DNA from: Odiellus spinosus
Lineage: Eukaryota > Arthropoda > Arachnida > Opiliones > Phalangiidae
Length of the DNA: 64,000 nt
NCBI GenBank assembly: GCA_963920705.1
Contig: CAWUCO010000183.1
Location: forward strand, 369,507 to 433,506
Direction: 5' to 3'
Shown here: piece after piece, positions 20,437 through 29,968 of the stretch
Layout of the letters: each line of letters begins with the position of its first letter
Position numbering within the stretch: position 1 is the first letter of the stretch
Notes under the pieces: generated by a model
What the model saw: the letters and a program-made list of their open reading frames with translations, nothing else
The model's database searches: none
What the model was told of the DNA's origin: nothing
Translations under genes and position numbers: made by a program

Positions 20437-21069
20437 TCAAGTGTATTTTATTGGTATAAATATTAATGAAATCCAATTACAGAAACCGCGACCCTTCATT
20501 GGTCCGCTATCGTCAGAATAATACTCATCTTCCGTTTCATCTTTATATTCCCTCTTCTTGGGTGGGATGACGTCACGTTTGCGGATTTTTATTAGAGATC
20601 TAGGCGCGTTCACTTTATACAACAATTCGTAGAACTCTTTCGAGCCCGTGACTGCGATTTTTTTCTTAGATTTTGATACTGAATAAGCTAGGAGATCGAC
20701 GATGTTCGATCCTACGACTCTACGCTTGTTGTAAATCAACTCCCCGGCGTCAGTCCATTTAATTTTCAGTGATAACTCTAACGACTTGTATAAATCTAAA
20801 CATTCCGAAGTCATATATGACGGAACGCCGGAAGCAATCTCCGCACTCCAATTTTGTATTTTCTGTTTTTTAACTTTTTTCTTCGATCTTTTATTAATAA
20901 CCCTAGAGAGCACGTGATTATAGCGATTAATTTTGTCCGTGTTGTTCAAATTGGGATCATCGAGAATGTCTTTAATTTTATCGACCTTTTCCAATTCCAA
21001 AGATTTATCCACTTTCAAGTCTTTCTCCGAATTAAGTCTTTGGAACGTCTCCTCGGAAATTAATAGCAT
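20437..21069 (-). CDS. Conserved Polinton protein (GSNI-DLL family), element 3
   Basis: Intact, 210 codons. The N-terminus (MLLISEETFQRL) and a short helical pair (VDKIKDIL...NRYNHVLSRVI) match the start of 38737-39168 in element 2. A basic linker follows, then a C-terminal domain with TDAGELIYNKRRVVGSNIVD. Such proteins recur beside the pX-like gene in invertebrate Polintons and are presumed structural or core-associated; the biochemical role is unknown. Spacing to the upstream gene is 13 bases. Confidence 0.65.
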   Translation of the reverse strand: MLLISEETFQRLNSEKDLKVDKSLELEKVDKIKDILDDPNLNNTDKINRYNHVLSRVINKRSKKKVKKQKIQNWSAEIASGVPSYMTSECLDLYKSLELSLKIKWTDAGELIYNKRRVVGSNIVDLLAYSVSKSKKKIAVTGSKEFYELLYKVNAPRSLIKIRKRDVIPPKKREYKDETEDEYYSDDSGPMKGRGFCNWISLIFIPIKYT

Positions 21070-21082
21070 TTTTTCGCCATCT

Positions 21083-21421
21083 TTAATTGATAACTTTAGA
21101 TAGGATAGCTCCTGCTATCGAACTGATTATCGGAAGTAATATTGGGAGAAATCCACCTTTTTGAATTAAAATTTGACTTCGTTTAGCATGAGTATTTTTC
21201 TTGGCCACGCGACGTATGGAATTGCAATGCTTCTTCAGTCGCTTCTTCTCGTCATCTGTGAGAGAAACGTTACCCTGCAGTATATTTATACAACATTCGG
21301 CGATGGTTTTTAACTCTTCTTTACTCGCGTATTTAATGGCGGCGTTTCGTTGACACGCGTTACAGGAACTCAGATATTTTAGAAAGTCTAAGTGCTCGTG
21401 CACTCTCTTCGGCGGAGCCAT
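21083..21421 (-). CDS. pX-like basic core protein, element 3
   Basis: About 112 codons from the Met at 21421 (MAPPKRVHEHLD), chosen over a longer in-frame start at 21481 that would sit deep inside the upstream gene. Pattern: four-helix-like region (LKTIAECCINILQGNVSL), basic stretch (RRVAKKNTHAKRS), then QKGGFLPILLPIISSIAGA, a glycine/hydrophobic tail typical of adenovirus pX/pVI-type proteins. Homologous to 38326-38760. Probably condenses or anchors the genome in the particle (inferred). Confidence 0.65.
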   Translation of the reverse strand: MAPPKRVHEHLDFLKYLSSCNACQRNAAIKYASKEELKTIAECCINILQGNVSLTDDEKKRLKKHCNSIRRVAKKNTHAKRSQILIQKGGFLPILLPIISSIAGAILSKVIN

Positions 21422-21867
21422 GTAGCTAATCGGGCAGCTTTCACGAGCGTACAATTGTTTTCGTCTCGGTGAAACGTACAACTTCTAGGCGTTCCACAAA
21501 TTATAGTTACTAGTCTCGGGCAGCCCAAATCTTCGGCGTTAGCGACTTCCGTCTTCAAAAACCTTGATAACACGATAGATTTTTCTAAGCCTTTTGTTAT
21601 AAAAGTAATGGCTTTCTCTCGTATAATTTTGGCAATTTCAGTCTGAGCTTCGAATGGATGATCTCCTTCGTCCCAGCGTAAGTCGCAACTGTTCCTCGTA
21701 AGCCATTGACATTGCCTTTTATCCTTAGACGATAAGTCCGTGAAAGGGAATGGCGCTTTAAAGATCCATACCTCGTGTTCGCCCGTCTCCTTCACGAATA
21801 GTGTTATTTCTTTCACGATCCATTGGTCTTGAACTCTGAAGAAGTTTGCTTCGATTATTCCGGTCAT
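21388..21867 (-). CDS. Conserved Polinton-associated Cys/His protein, element 3
   Basis: 159 codons, intact, homologous to 8462-9013. Contains RWDEGDHPFE, TKGLEKSIVLSRFL, V.NAEDLGCP and a terminal C-x5-C-x2-H-x5-C cluster suited to metal binding. Its start overlaps the ATPase stop by four bases (ATGA), and its end overlaps the pX-like gene. Tight coupling to the packaging ATPase hints at a role in genome handling, but no catalytic motif is evident. Confidence 0.7.
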   Translation of the reverse strand: MTGIIEANFFRVQDQWIVKEITLFVKETGEHEVWIFKAPFPFTDLSSKDKRQCQWLTRNSCDLRWDEGDHPFEAQTEIAKIIREKAITFITKGLEKSIVLSRFLKTEVANAEDLGCPRLVTIICGTPRSCTFHRDENNCTLVKAARLATWLRRRECTST

Positions 21868-22499
21868 TTTGGTAGAAAAATGGCGGCTTGTTCTCCTGGT
21901 AAAATACCGGTCTTTAGTCTTCTATCTTCCGGGGTCGTAGCTTTGAGGTCTACGAATAGATATCCGTAACTGATAGCTGTAGCTTGTCTAAACGCGTCCA
22001 CAACGTATTTACTGTTGACTGGAGATATCTGTTTCGCCAAATGTAGAATCGCAGATTGGTCTCTCGGTGATTTAAAGATTATCAGATAATGAGCGTTGAG
22101 ATTCAATGTTCGAATTTCCTTTCTTGGGTAGTAGAGGTTTTGCATTAAAATTAATACTGAGGTATTTCGATGATGGGATCCTCGAATAAATAAGTTGGTA
22201 ACTTCCTTGTTATTAGCGATTTCGCATAAAAGGTCGTCTAATATAACAAAGTTTCTAACGTTGGCGTTTAAAGTGCCTACATCCAATAGACCTTCGTGAA
22301 ATACCACGCTTGGGGTATGACTCGATATGGAATTAAATAGTTTGTCTTGGTACTCAGTATAACACCATATTATCCGTTCGGGTGGGGGCGAAATTCTAAT
22401 TTCCTTGTGCTCAATTAATTTCGCAACAAAGACGCTTTTTCCACATCCCGTTACTCCAGCCACCAGTCCGTTAAAAGGGTGTTGCAGACTTAAATCCAT
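21864..22499 (-). CDS. Genome-packaging ATPase (FtsK/HerA/A32-like), element 3
   Basis: Intact, 211 codons. Walker A GVTGCGKS at residues 15-22, Walker B VILDDL at 85-90, and a conserved Gln in the sensor-like LMQNLYYPRKE. Length and layout match the element-2 ATPase (217 residues, 37618-38271) and those of Polintons and adintoviruses, which pump DNA into the capsid. The intact frame beside decayed capsid and integrase genes is notable. Confidence 0.9.
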   Translation of the reverse strand: MDLSLQHPFNGLVAGVTGCGKSVFVAKLIEHKEIRISPPPERIIWCYTEYQDKLFNSISSHTPSVVFHEGLLDVGTLNANVRNFVILDDLLCEIANNKEVTNLFIRGSHHRNTSVLILMQNLYYPRKEIRTLNLNAHYLIIFKSPRDQSAILHLAKQISPVNSKYVVDAFRQATAISYGYLFVDLKATTPEDRRLKTGILPGEQAAIFLPK

Positions 22500-22641
22500 A
22501 TCGATAAATGAGAGAATATTGGAATATCATCGAATATATATATGACTTTAAGAACTTAAAAAAATACTTACCAGAAGAGTGCAGGTCTAGATAATTGTCG
22601 TGAACGTTGTAAAATAGTCTTATCAATACGATGGAGATAGC

Positions 22642-22649
22642 TTTTTATA
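22642..22649 (-). promoter_or_regulatory. TATA-like element upstream of the ATPase
   Basis: Minus strand GTATAAAAAG, about 145 bases before the ATPase ATG and just after the end of the small ORF 22674-22868. A long leader or a small intron would be needed, so this is tentative. Confidence 0.3.
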
Positions 22650-22673
22650 CCATGAAAATATGTAACCTTTGAT

Positions 22674-22868
22674 TCAATGACGTGTTGGGTTTTCCTTATA
22701 TGACACTATTTGTTCAAGTTTTAGTTTCAGGATTGGTTTTAATATTGGTTCGTACACGCATTTAATACGCATTCTAAACATACATAATTGACGAAATTCG
22801 TGGTTAACTCTATCTTCATATGGTATTTTGTAAATGGTAGAGATACCAAAGCTTACTGATTTTCCCAT
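22674..22868 (-). CDS. PPP1R15-like PP1-docking small protein, element 3
   Basis: 64 codons. An RVxF-type PP1 docking motif (SVSF, residues 4-7) is followed by TIYKIPYEDR and, about 20 residues on, a basic-aromatic MFRMRI. This order (RVxF, short strand, aromatic, then [RM]F-x2-RI) is that of the PPP1R15/GADD34 core shared by herpesvirus ICP34.5 and African swine fever virus DP71L, which bring PP1 to eIF2alpha. The element-2 ORF 37469-37663 shares the K-V-[ST]-F and IP-x-EDR-x-N motifs and the same position upstream of the packaging ATPase. Assignment is by motif, so function is inferred. Confidence 0.55.
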   Translation of the reverse strand: MGKSVSFGISTIYKIPYEDRVNHEFRQLCMFRMRIKCVYEPILKPILKLKLEQIVSYKENPTRH

Positions 22869-23300
22869 ATCTTCGCGCCTTTATTTTAAACTTTCAATCA
22901 CGTGATATCTGAACATAGAGATAAGAACCGAGAATATAGATAAGGATGGAAAATAGTTTAAAAGTTGATAAGAGAAGATGGTGTATTCTGCTAATGTACC
23001 TACCTCACATACATGACGTTCCGGGTTCGAAACCAGGATGAAAAAAAAAAAAAAATTGGCACCTCAGGCACCTCCGGAACCTCTTGGCACCTCCTGTGCT
23101 TTAACGCTCATTTTCATACTACTGAGGTAATTCCCGTTAAACGGAAGTGAACGATAAGCTGGTATGATAATGTCTCTAGACTTTTGGCTCCACGAGCTCG
23201 GTCACGTGATATCCGCTTACACATGAAGTGACACACACACACAGACAGACACGATCAATGTAATACCTCCCCCTGAACTAAAGTTCAGTCGGGGAGGTAA
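22869..23300. other. Non-coding stretch with SINE-like piece and hairpin
   Basis: No gene. Contains GGGTTCGAAACC (about 23028), a tRNA B-box match, followed by a poly-A run (23041-23055), reminiscent of a tRNA-derived SINE; then GGCACCTC repeated three times, a short CA/CAGA microsatellite (about 23232-23250), and a strong hairpin at 23265-23298 (ACCTCCCC...GGGGAGGT with an inner TGAAC/GTTCA stem). Confidence 0.4.
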
Positions 23301-23348
23301 AAAGAAAAAATGACATAAAATACCAATGATCAATGAAAGTTTATCATT

Positions 23349-23420
23349 GTATCTACCAGGGCTAGAAACTGAGACCCTCCGCATGTGGGGCGGACGTGAT
23401 AACCACTACACCATATATAC
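23349..23420 (-). tRNA. tRNA-Val(CAC)-like, unit 1, probably pseudo
   Basis: Acceptor GTATATA/TAGATAC nearly pairs; D arm TGGTGTAGTGGTTATCAC; anticodon stem TCCGC/GCGGA with loop CCCACAT (anticodon CAC). The T loop region is altered (TTTCTAG instead of TTCGA), so a functional product is doubtful. Confidence 0.45.
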
Positions 23421-23497
23421 GTATCCTGCAACTTTTGTATATCTTTTATAAAAGCAAAAATGATATAAAATACCTATGATCAAAGAAAGTTTAACAT

Positions 23498-23570
23498 TGT
23501 GTCTACCAGGTCTCGAACCTGGGTCCTTCCGCGTGTTAGGCGGACGTTATAACCACTACACCATAGATAC
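23498..23570 (-). tRNA. tRNA-Val(AAC), unit 2, structurally near complete
   Basis: 73 bases. Acceptor GTATCTA/TAGACAC (one mismatch), D arm with TGGTGTAGTGG (A box), anticodon stem TCCGC/GCGGA around loop CTAACAC (anticodon AAC), perfect T stem CCAGG/CCTGG around TTCGAGA (B box GGTTCGAGACC), discriminator A. A T-run lies about 35 bases downstream. Could be a working gene, or a well-preserved unit of a tRNA-derived satellite. Confidence 0.6.
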
Positions 23571-23648
23571 TTGAGCAACAGGAGCTTCTGCACCTTTTAT
23601 AAAAGGAAAAATGACATAAAATACCAAAGATCAATGAAAATTAAACAT

Positions 23649-23719
23649 TGTATCTACCCGGGCTAGAAACAGACCCTCCGCATGTGGGGTGGACGTGATA
23701 ACCACTACACCATATATAC
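23649..23719 (-). tRNA. tRNA-Val(CAC)-like, unit 3, probably pseudo
   Basis: Like unit 1: anticodon loop CCCACAT and altered T loop, plus a two-base deletion beside the variable region. Probably not functional. Confidence 0.4.
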
Positions 23720-23798
23720 TTATCCTGCATCTTTTGTATATCTATTATAAAAGCAAAAATGACATAAAATACTAAGGATCAATGAAAGGTTAACATTG

Positions 23799-23855
23799 TA
23801 TTTACCAGGGCTCGAACCTGGGTCCTTCCGCATGTTAGTCGGACGTGATAAGCAC
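23799..23855 (-). tRNA. tRNA-Val(AAC)-like, unit 4, truncated
   Basis: Good T arm (CCAGG, TTCGAGC) and anticodon loop CTAACAT, but the D arm and 5' acceptor strand are lost at the boundary with the mitochondrial insertion, and the anticodon stem has a mismatch. Confidence 0.4.
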
Positions 23856-23865
23856 GTTATCTGTA

Positions 23866-25038
23866 AGGTTCATGAAATTTTATTTTTTTAGATAAGTTAA
23901 ATTTTAGTTATTTGTTTATTTGATTATTGATATGTATTTTTTTTGCTGCTATAACTAAAAGAGCTCAAATTCCTTTTTCAGCTTGACTTCCTGCAGCTAT
24001 AGCTGCTCCTACTCCTGTGTCTTCATTAGTTCATTCTTCTACGTTAGTAACTGCAGGTGTTTTTTTTCACAATGTTTATTGATCATTTCTTTATTAACTT
24101 TACTATTGTCAGGGATAGAAGCTTGTTTAGAAATAGATTTAAAAAAAGTTATTGCTCTTACAACTTTAAGTCAATTAGCTCTTATATTTAGTTTATCTAT
24201 TGGTTTATGAGAAGTAGCCTATTTTCACATATTAACTCATGCTATTTTTAAGGCTCTTTTGTTTTTATGTGCTGGTTCTTTAATTCATTCAATAGGGGGG
24301 TTGCAAGATATTCGTATTTTGGGGGGTGATCTTAATTTTTCTCCTGTATTAGGTTATGGGATATTGTTAAGTTAAGTTTAGTAGGGTTCCCTTTTACTTG
24401 TGGATTTTATTCTAAGGATTTGGTTATTGAAATTTTTTTAATAATGGATAAAAAAAATATTTTTTTTTTATTTTTTATTATTTTTTATTGGTGTTTTTTG
24501 TACAGTTATTTATAGTTTTCGTTTAATCTATAATCTTTTAATGATACGTTTTAATGGGGTTAGTTATTTTAATTATTGTGAGGATTCATATTCAAATTTT
24601 TCTATTATTATATTAGCATTATGTGGGGTTTTTTTTGGGGGATTTATAAATTGGTTATTATTTGACTATGCTCACTTAATTATTTTACCTAGCATTTTTA
24701 GGATACTTATAATTATAGGTTTATGTTTAATTTTTTGATTATTATTAGAAACTTTAGTTTTTTATAAATTTTTAAGTTTTTAATTTAAATTTTTTGTATT
24801 TTATTTTATTAGAATATGATATTTAAGTTATATTAGCTCATTTAGTTTTTGTAATATTTATAAGGGGGTAGGTTTTAAAATGTATGAAGGGGATATAGGT
24901 TGAGGAGAGATTTTAGGTGGTGATGGTATATATAAATTTTTATTTAATTTGAAATTTTTTCAAAATATGCAGTATAATTTATTGACTTTTGAAATACTTT
25001 TAATTTTATTTTTATTTATATTAATTTTAATTTTTTAA
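23866..25038 (+). pseudogene. nad5: nad5 3' part, left inverted copy (NUMT)
   Basis: Mitochondrial-code reading gives the ND5 core ([40 protein letters not shown]) to the natural TAA at 25036-25038. A four-base deletion near 24372 relative to the right copy breaks the frame. The 5' half is missing at the junction with the tRNA-Val array. Confidence 0.9.
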
Positions 25039-25100
25039 TTTATATAGTTAAAATATAATATGATTTTGAAGCAATCAAGGTAGAAAAAATTCTTATAAAT
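25038..25100 (+). tRNA. trnF: Mitochondrial tRNA-Phe (NUMT, left copy)
   Basis: Perfect acceptor ATTTATA/TATAAAT, anticodon loop TTTGAAG (GAA), adjoining the nad5 stop as in insects. Not expected to function in the nucleus. A partial inverted copy lies at about 26897-26950. Confidence 0.8.
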
Positions 25101-25417
25101 ATTTCTAACAAAACTATGTATTTTAATCTTGGAAAGATTAGGTGTTTCTTTACACTATAGAAAAAGAAATTATGTTAAAATATTTAACATTTATTAAAGT
25201 TAGCAGCTTTAAATTTTTAACTTCTTTAATAAGGGTATTTAACCCAATTTTCGTATTAACATTAAGATACCTATAATTTGGTTTTTATTAAAATAAGAAA
25301 TTTATTTTTCAAATTTTCAGGTCGAAACTGAATGTGAATTTTATTAAATTTATTAAGGCTAGGTGGGTAAACAATTTCTAAGTGTAAATTAGATTTTATT
25401 AATATTTAAATACTAAC
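25101..25417 (-). tRNA. Mitochondrial tRNA cluster Ala-Arg-Asn-Ser-Glu (NUMT)
   Basis: Reading the minus strand from 25417: Ala (anticodon loop now TAC, from TGC), Arg (TCG), Asn (GTT), Ser (GCT, about 25167-25231), Glu (loop TTTCCAA, one base from the normal TTC). The order A-R-N-S-E before tRNA-Phe is the ancestral insect arrangement. The two altered anticodons fit pseudogene decay. Confidence 0.65.
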
Positions 25418-25755
25418 CTATATTCAGTTAAGTCTTCCATCGTATCATTCATGTAGTAACCCTATAAAAATGATTATAATAAGAGTAGAGATAGAAATTC
25501 TTAATTTTCATGAATTTATTATAAATAGAGGGGAAGGTATAATGAGGATAATTTCTACATCAAAAATAATAAAAATTAAAGCAATTAAGAAAAACTGTAA
25601 AGAAAATGGAATGCGTGTTTTTTGTGAGGGATTAAAGCCACATTCAAAGGGTGAATTTTTTTCACTTATTATGTAATGTATTTTTGCTAAGTTAGAGGAT
25701 AGAATTATTTCAATTAGTCTAATGATAAAAGAAAAGGAAAGGTATGTTATAATTA
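25418..25755 (-). pseudogene. nad3: nad3 (NUMT)
   Basis: The minus strand contains the ND3 signature SPFECGFNP and FFLIALIFIIFDVE, ending LHEWYDGSLNWM and TAG at 25418-25420. Nearly full length in mitochondrial code. Confidence 0.85.
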
Positions 25756-25821
25756 TTATTTATTTTATTAAAAACTTTTTAGTTGGAAGCTAAATGTACT
25801 TTTTATTTTATACTAAATAAA
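25756..25821 (-). tRNA. trnG: Mitochondrial tRNA-Gly (NUMT)
   Basis: Between nad3 and cox3 as expected. Acceptor TTATTTA/TAAATAA, anticodon stem TTTAG/CTAAA with loop CTTCCAA (TCC). Confidence 0.7.
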
Positions 25822-26592
25822 TTATCCTCCTCATCAGTAAATTAATGAATATAATAGTAGTCATACTACATCAACGAAATGTCAGTATCATGCTGCGGCT
25901 TCAAATCCAAAGTGGTGGGTTCTAGAAAAGTGTATTTTATTTAGTCGGATTAGTGTAATTATTAAAAATGTAGTTCCTACAATTACATGTAGCCCGTGAA
26001 ATCCTGTTGCAACAAAAAAAGTTGCTCCATAAATTGAATCAGCAATAGAGAAGGGTGCTTCAATATATTCTTATGCTTGCAGTAATGTAAAATAGCCACC
26101 CAAAATGATTGTTATTATTAGTGATTTTTTAGCTTGTTTAAGGCTTCTATTTAAAATTCTATGATGGGCTCAGGTAATTGAAATTCCTGAAGAAATTAAA
26201 ATTGTTGTATTTAGTAAAGGAATTTGTATTGGATTAAAAGGTTCAATTCCTTTAGGGGGTCATATTATTCCAATTTCAATATAAGGGGAGAGGCTTCTAT
26301 GTAAAAATGCTCAAAAAAATGAAATAAAGAAAATACTTCCGAAACAATAAATAAAATTATACCCCATTTCAGCCCTATTATAACTTTTTGTGTATGATGT
26401 CCTTGTAGTGAGCTTCTCGAGAGATATCTCGTCATCATTGGTATCTTGTGATGATTAAAATTGTAAATCTAATTATTCTTAAAAATGGGGATTTAATATG
26501 AATTCATCTAGTTGTTCCTGATGTTAAAAATAAGGCTCCTAAGGCTGCTGTTAATGGTCAGGGTCTTTGGTCAACAATATGAAATGGAAGCT
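25822..26592 (-). pseudogene. cox3: cox3, nearly complete, left arm (NUMT)
   Basis: From PFHIVDQ at the N-terminus (26590) through LQGHHTQKV, AEMGMMWPPKGIEPFNP-like text and [18 protein letters not shown] to TAA at 25822-25824. A few substitutions and at least one disruption (near 26070). The palindrome centre lies just beyond its 5' end. Confidence 0.85.
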
Positions 26593-26899
26593 ACACTACA
26601 AGGACATCATACACAAAAAGTTATAATAGGGCTAAAATGGGGTATAATTTTATTTATTGTTTCGGAAGTATTTTCTTTATTTCATTTTTTTGAGCATTTT
26701 TACATAGAAGCCTCTCCCCTAATATTGAAATTGGAATAATATGACCCCCTAAAGGAATTGAACCTTTTAATCCAATACAAATTCCTTTACTAAATACAAC
26801 AATTTTAATTTCTTCAGGAATTTCAATTACCTAAGCCCATCATAGAATTTTAAATAGAAGCCTTAAACAAGCTAAAAAATCACTAATAATAACAATCAT
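26593..26899 (+). pseudogene. cox3: cox3 fragment, right arm (NUMT)
   Basis: Inverted copy of about 26100-26411 (LQGHHTQKV, KWG.ILFIVSE, PPKGIEPFNP). It stops at about 26899, where the sequence jumps to tRNA-Phe/nad5, so roughly 1.8 kb (cox3 end, G, nad3, A-R-N-S-E) was deleted from this arm. Confidence 0.85.
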
Positions 26900-26947
26900 T
26901 TTCTACCTTGATTGCTTCAAAATCATATTATATTTTAACTATATAAT

Positions 26948-28574
26948 TTAAAAAATTAAAATTAATATAAATAAAAATAAAATTAAAAGTATTTGAAAAG
27001 TCAATAAATTATACTGCATATTTTGAAAAAATTTCAAATTAAATAAAAATTTATATATACCCTCACCAATTAAAATCTCTCCTCAACCTATATCCCTTCA
27101 TACATTTTAAAACCTACCCCCTTATAAATATTACAAAAACTAAATGAGCTAATATAAATATCATATTCTAATAAAATATAAATACAAAAAATTTAAATTA
27201 AAAACTTTTAAAAATTTATAAAAAACTAAAGTTTCTAATAATAATCAAAAAATTAAACATAAACCTATAATTATAAGTATCCTAAAAATGCTAGGTAAAA
27301 TAATTAAGTGAGCATAGTCAAATAATAACCAATTTATAAATCCCCCAAAAAAACCCCACATAATACTAATATAATAATAAAAAAATTTATATATGAATCC
27401 TCACAATAATTAAAATAACTAACCCCATTAAAACTTATCATTAAAAGATTATAGACTAAACGAAAACTATAAATAACTGTACAAAAAACACCAATAAAAA
27501 ATAATAAAAAATAAAATTTTTTTTATCCATTATTAAAAAAATTTCAATAACCAAATCCTTAGAATAAAATCCACAAGTAAAAGGGAACCCTACTAAACTT
27601 AAGAAACTTAACAATATCCCATAACCTAATACAGGAGAAAAATTAAGAACACCCCCCAAAATACGAATATCTTGCAACCCCCCTATTGAATGAATTAAAG
27701 AACCAGCACATAAAAACAAAAGAGCCTTAAAAATAGCATGAGTTAATATGTGAAAATAGGCTACTTCTCATAAACCAATAGATAAACTAAATATTATAAG
27801 AGCTAATTGACTTAAAGTTGTAAGAGCAATAACTTTTTTAAATCTATTTCTAAACAAGCTTCTATCCCTGACAATAGTAAAGTTAATAAAGAAATGATCA
27901 ATAAACATTGTGAAAAAAAACACCTGCAGTTACTAACGTAGAAGAATGAACTAATGAAGACACAGGAGTAGGAGCAGCTATAGCTGCAGGAAGTCAAGCT
28001 GAAAAAGGAATTTGAGCTCTTTTAGTTATAGCAGCAAAAAAAAATACACATCAATAATCAAATAAACAAATAACTAAAATTTAACTTTTCTAAAAAAATA
28101 TAATTTCATGAACCTAAATTAACTAAAGCAACGATACCTAATAAAATACCAACATCCCCTAAAAGATTTCTTAATACAGTTAATATCCCTGCGTTAAAAG
28201 AACGAATATTTTGATAATAAATAACTAAAGCATAAGAAATTAAACCTAAACCATCTCACCCCAATAGTAAGCTTATTAAATTAGGACTTAAAACTAATAA
28301 ACCTATAGATAAAATAAATAACAAAACTAGGCTAGCAAAACGAACCTTATTTATATCACTTTTATATAAGAATTACTATAAATAAAAACTAAACCAGAAA
28401 TTAATAATACTACAGAAAAAAAGCTACACCTAGTCAATCTAATAATAAAAGAAAACCTCCACTTCTTATGCTAGTAAAAAGTTCATATTCATACAAATAA
28501 ACTTTATTTAATAATAATAAATACAAAGCAAAAAAAAATTATTAGAAAACTTGCAAGTATCAAAAAATTGACAT
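26948..28574 (-). pseudogene. nad5: nad5, right copy (NUMT)
   Basis: Near full length, ATG at 28574 next to tRNA-His, TAA near 26948. The overlap with the left copy (to about 28114) shows scattered substitutions and indels, so the duplication is not brand new or carries sequencing errors. Confidence 0.85.
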
Positions 28575-28579
28575 TATTT

Positions 28580-28637
28580 GGGGTAGTACATAACTACAAC
28601 TTTAATTCCACAAACTAAAATTTATTTTAAACTACCC
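28580..28637 (-). tRNA. trnH: Mitochondrial tRNA-His (NUMT)
   Basis: Between nad5 and nad4. Acceptor GGGTAGT/ACTACCC, anticodon loop TTGTGGA (GTG). The T arm is very short, as usual in arthropod mitochondria. Confidence 0.7.
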
Positions 28638-28639
28638 TA

Positions 28640-29968
28640 ATTTTTTAAAACATTAAGTTAACATTTAATATAAGTATTAGTAAAGGGTAAACATGCCCCC
28701 ATAAAATAATATACTTTTTTAAATCTAGGGAAGAAAAGCTAGAAAAAAGCCAAAATTTACCATGCTGGCTAATTGAGTATATATACAAAGAAAAACCTGC
28801 AACTAAAAAAAATATGAAACCTAAAGTGATTATATATCACAAACTTACCCCTACTATCCCAAATGAAAGAAATAATACACCTAGTAAATTTAGGAGAGGA
28901 GGTGCCGCTATATTTCTAATACTAAAAATAAATCATAATAAAGAAAGACTAGGTAAAACTAATATTAACCCTCGAATTATTAATAAACTTCGGGTATGTA
29001 TACGCTCATAAACTATGTTTACAATTCTAAATAACCCTGAAGATGTAAAACCATGGGCTAATATAATTAATAAAGAACCTATATAACCATAAATTGTTAA
29101 ACTTAATAAACCCCCTAAAAATATACTTATATGTCCTACAGAAGAATAAGCGACTAATCCTTTCAAATCACTCTGTGATAAACATACTACTCTTATTAAT
29201 AAACCACCCCCAAGAAAAAAAGATAAAATTAATCCTCCATACAAAACTAAAAATCCTAAAAATAAAGAGATTAAACGGATCATCCCATACCCCCCTATTT
29301 TTAATATTACACCTGCTAAAATAATAGACCCAAAAACAGGAGCCTCTACATGATCTTTCGGTAACCACAAATGAACTAAATATCCAGGAAGCTTAATTAA
29401 AAAAGCTAAATTAATAAAAAAAAATAACCAGAAAATTCATATGAAAATAAATAAAAGTAAAAAAATTTAAAGATCCTCTATCCTTACTAATTATTAATAA
29501 ACCAACTAAAAGAGGTAAAGAACCAAATATAGTATAAAAAAGTATATATAACCCGGCTCGTTATTTTTCTGGTTGATATCCATAACCCACAATTATTATA
29601 AGAAGAGGAATTAAAGAAGCCTCAAAAGAAAAATAAAATAATATAGTGTTATAAGTTAAAAAAGTTAATAATAATATTAGTATCAAAAAATAACACAAAA
29701 AAGTAAATATAATAAAATTATAACCCTCCTTATTTAAATTTCAGCTAGCTAATAAACCTAAATAAATAATTCATAATGTTAAATGAACTAAAAGAAAATT
29801 TAAAGAGTCACAACTAAAAATTAAAGAAATATTAGAAATAGTACCCTCTAAAGGAAAATAAAAACTTCATAAAAGTAAAGAGATTCTTAATAAGCCTAAT
29901 AAATTTAAAAAATTCAAAAAAGGAGTAAGGAGAATCAAAGAAAAATTATATAGTAAAAAGGCTAACAT
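28640..29968 (-). pseudogene. nad4: nad4 (NUMT)
   Basis: ND4 text throughout the minus strand: WLPKDHVEAPV.GSM.LAG, ILKIGGYGM, MVAYSSVGHM-like and FYFSFEASLIP. Frameshifts occur near 29450-29470. The first codons overlap nad4L by seven bases as in mitochondria. Confidence 0.85.

Larger units (their letters stand above)
23305..23860 (-). repeat. Tandem array of four tRNA-Val-like units
   Basis: Four units of about 150 bases, each a minus-strand tRNA-Val-like sequence plus a spacer containing AAATGA.ATAAAATACC and TGAAAGTTTAACATTG. Units 1 and 3 have a CAC-type anticodon loop and degraded B box (CTAGAAAC on plus); units 2 and 4 have an AAC anticodon and a canonical B box. The alternation shows that a 300-base dimer was amplified. 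Unit 4 is cut off at the junction with mitochondrial DNA (about 23866). Confidence 0.75.

Noticed and set aside
25470-25676. Plus-strand ORF in the NUMT
   Set aside because: Antisense shadow of nad3, which reads correctly on the minus strand in mitochondrial code.
28814-29324. Plus-strand ORFs over nad4
   Set aside because: Shadows of nad4 on the minus strand.
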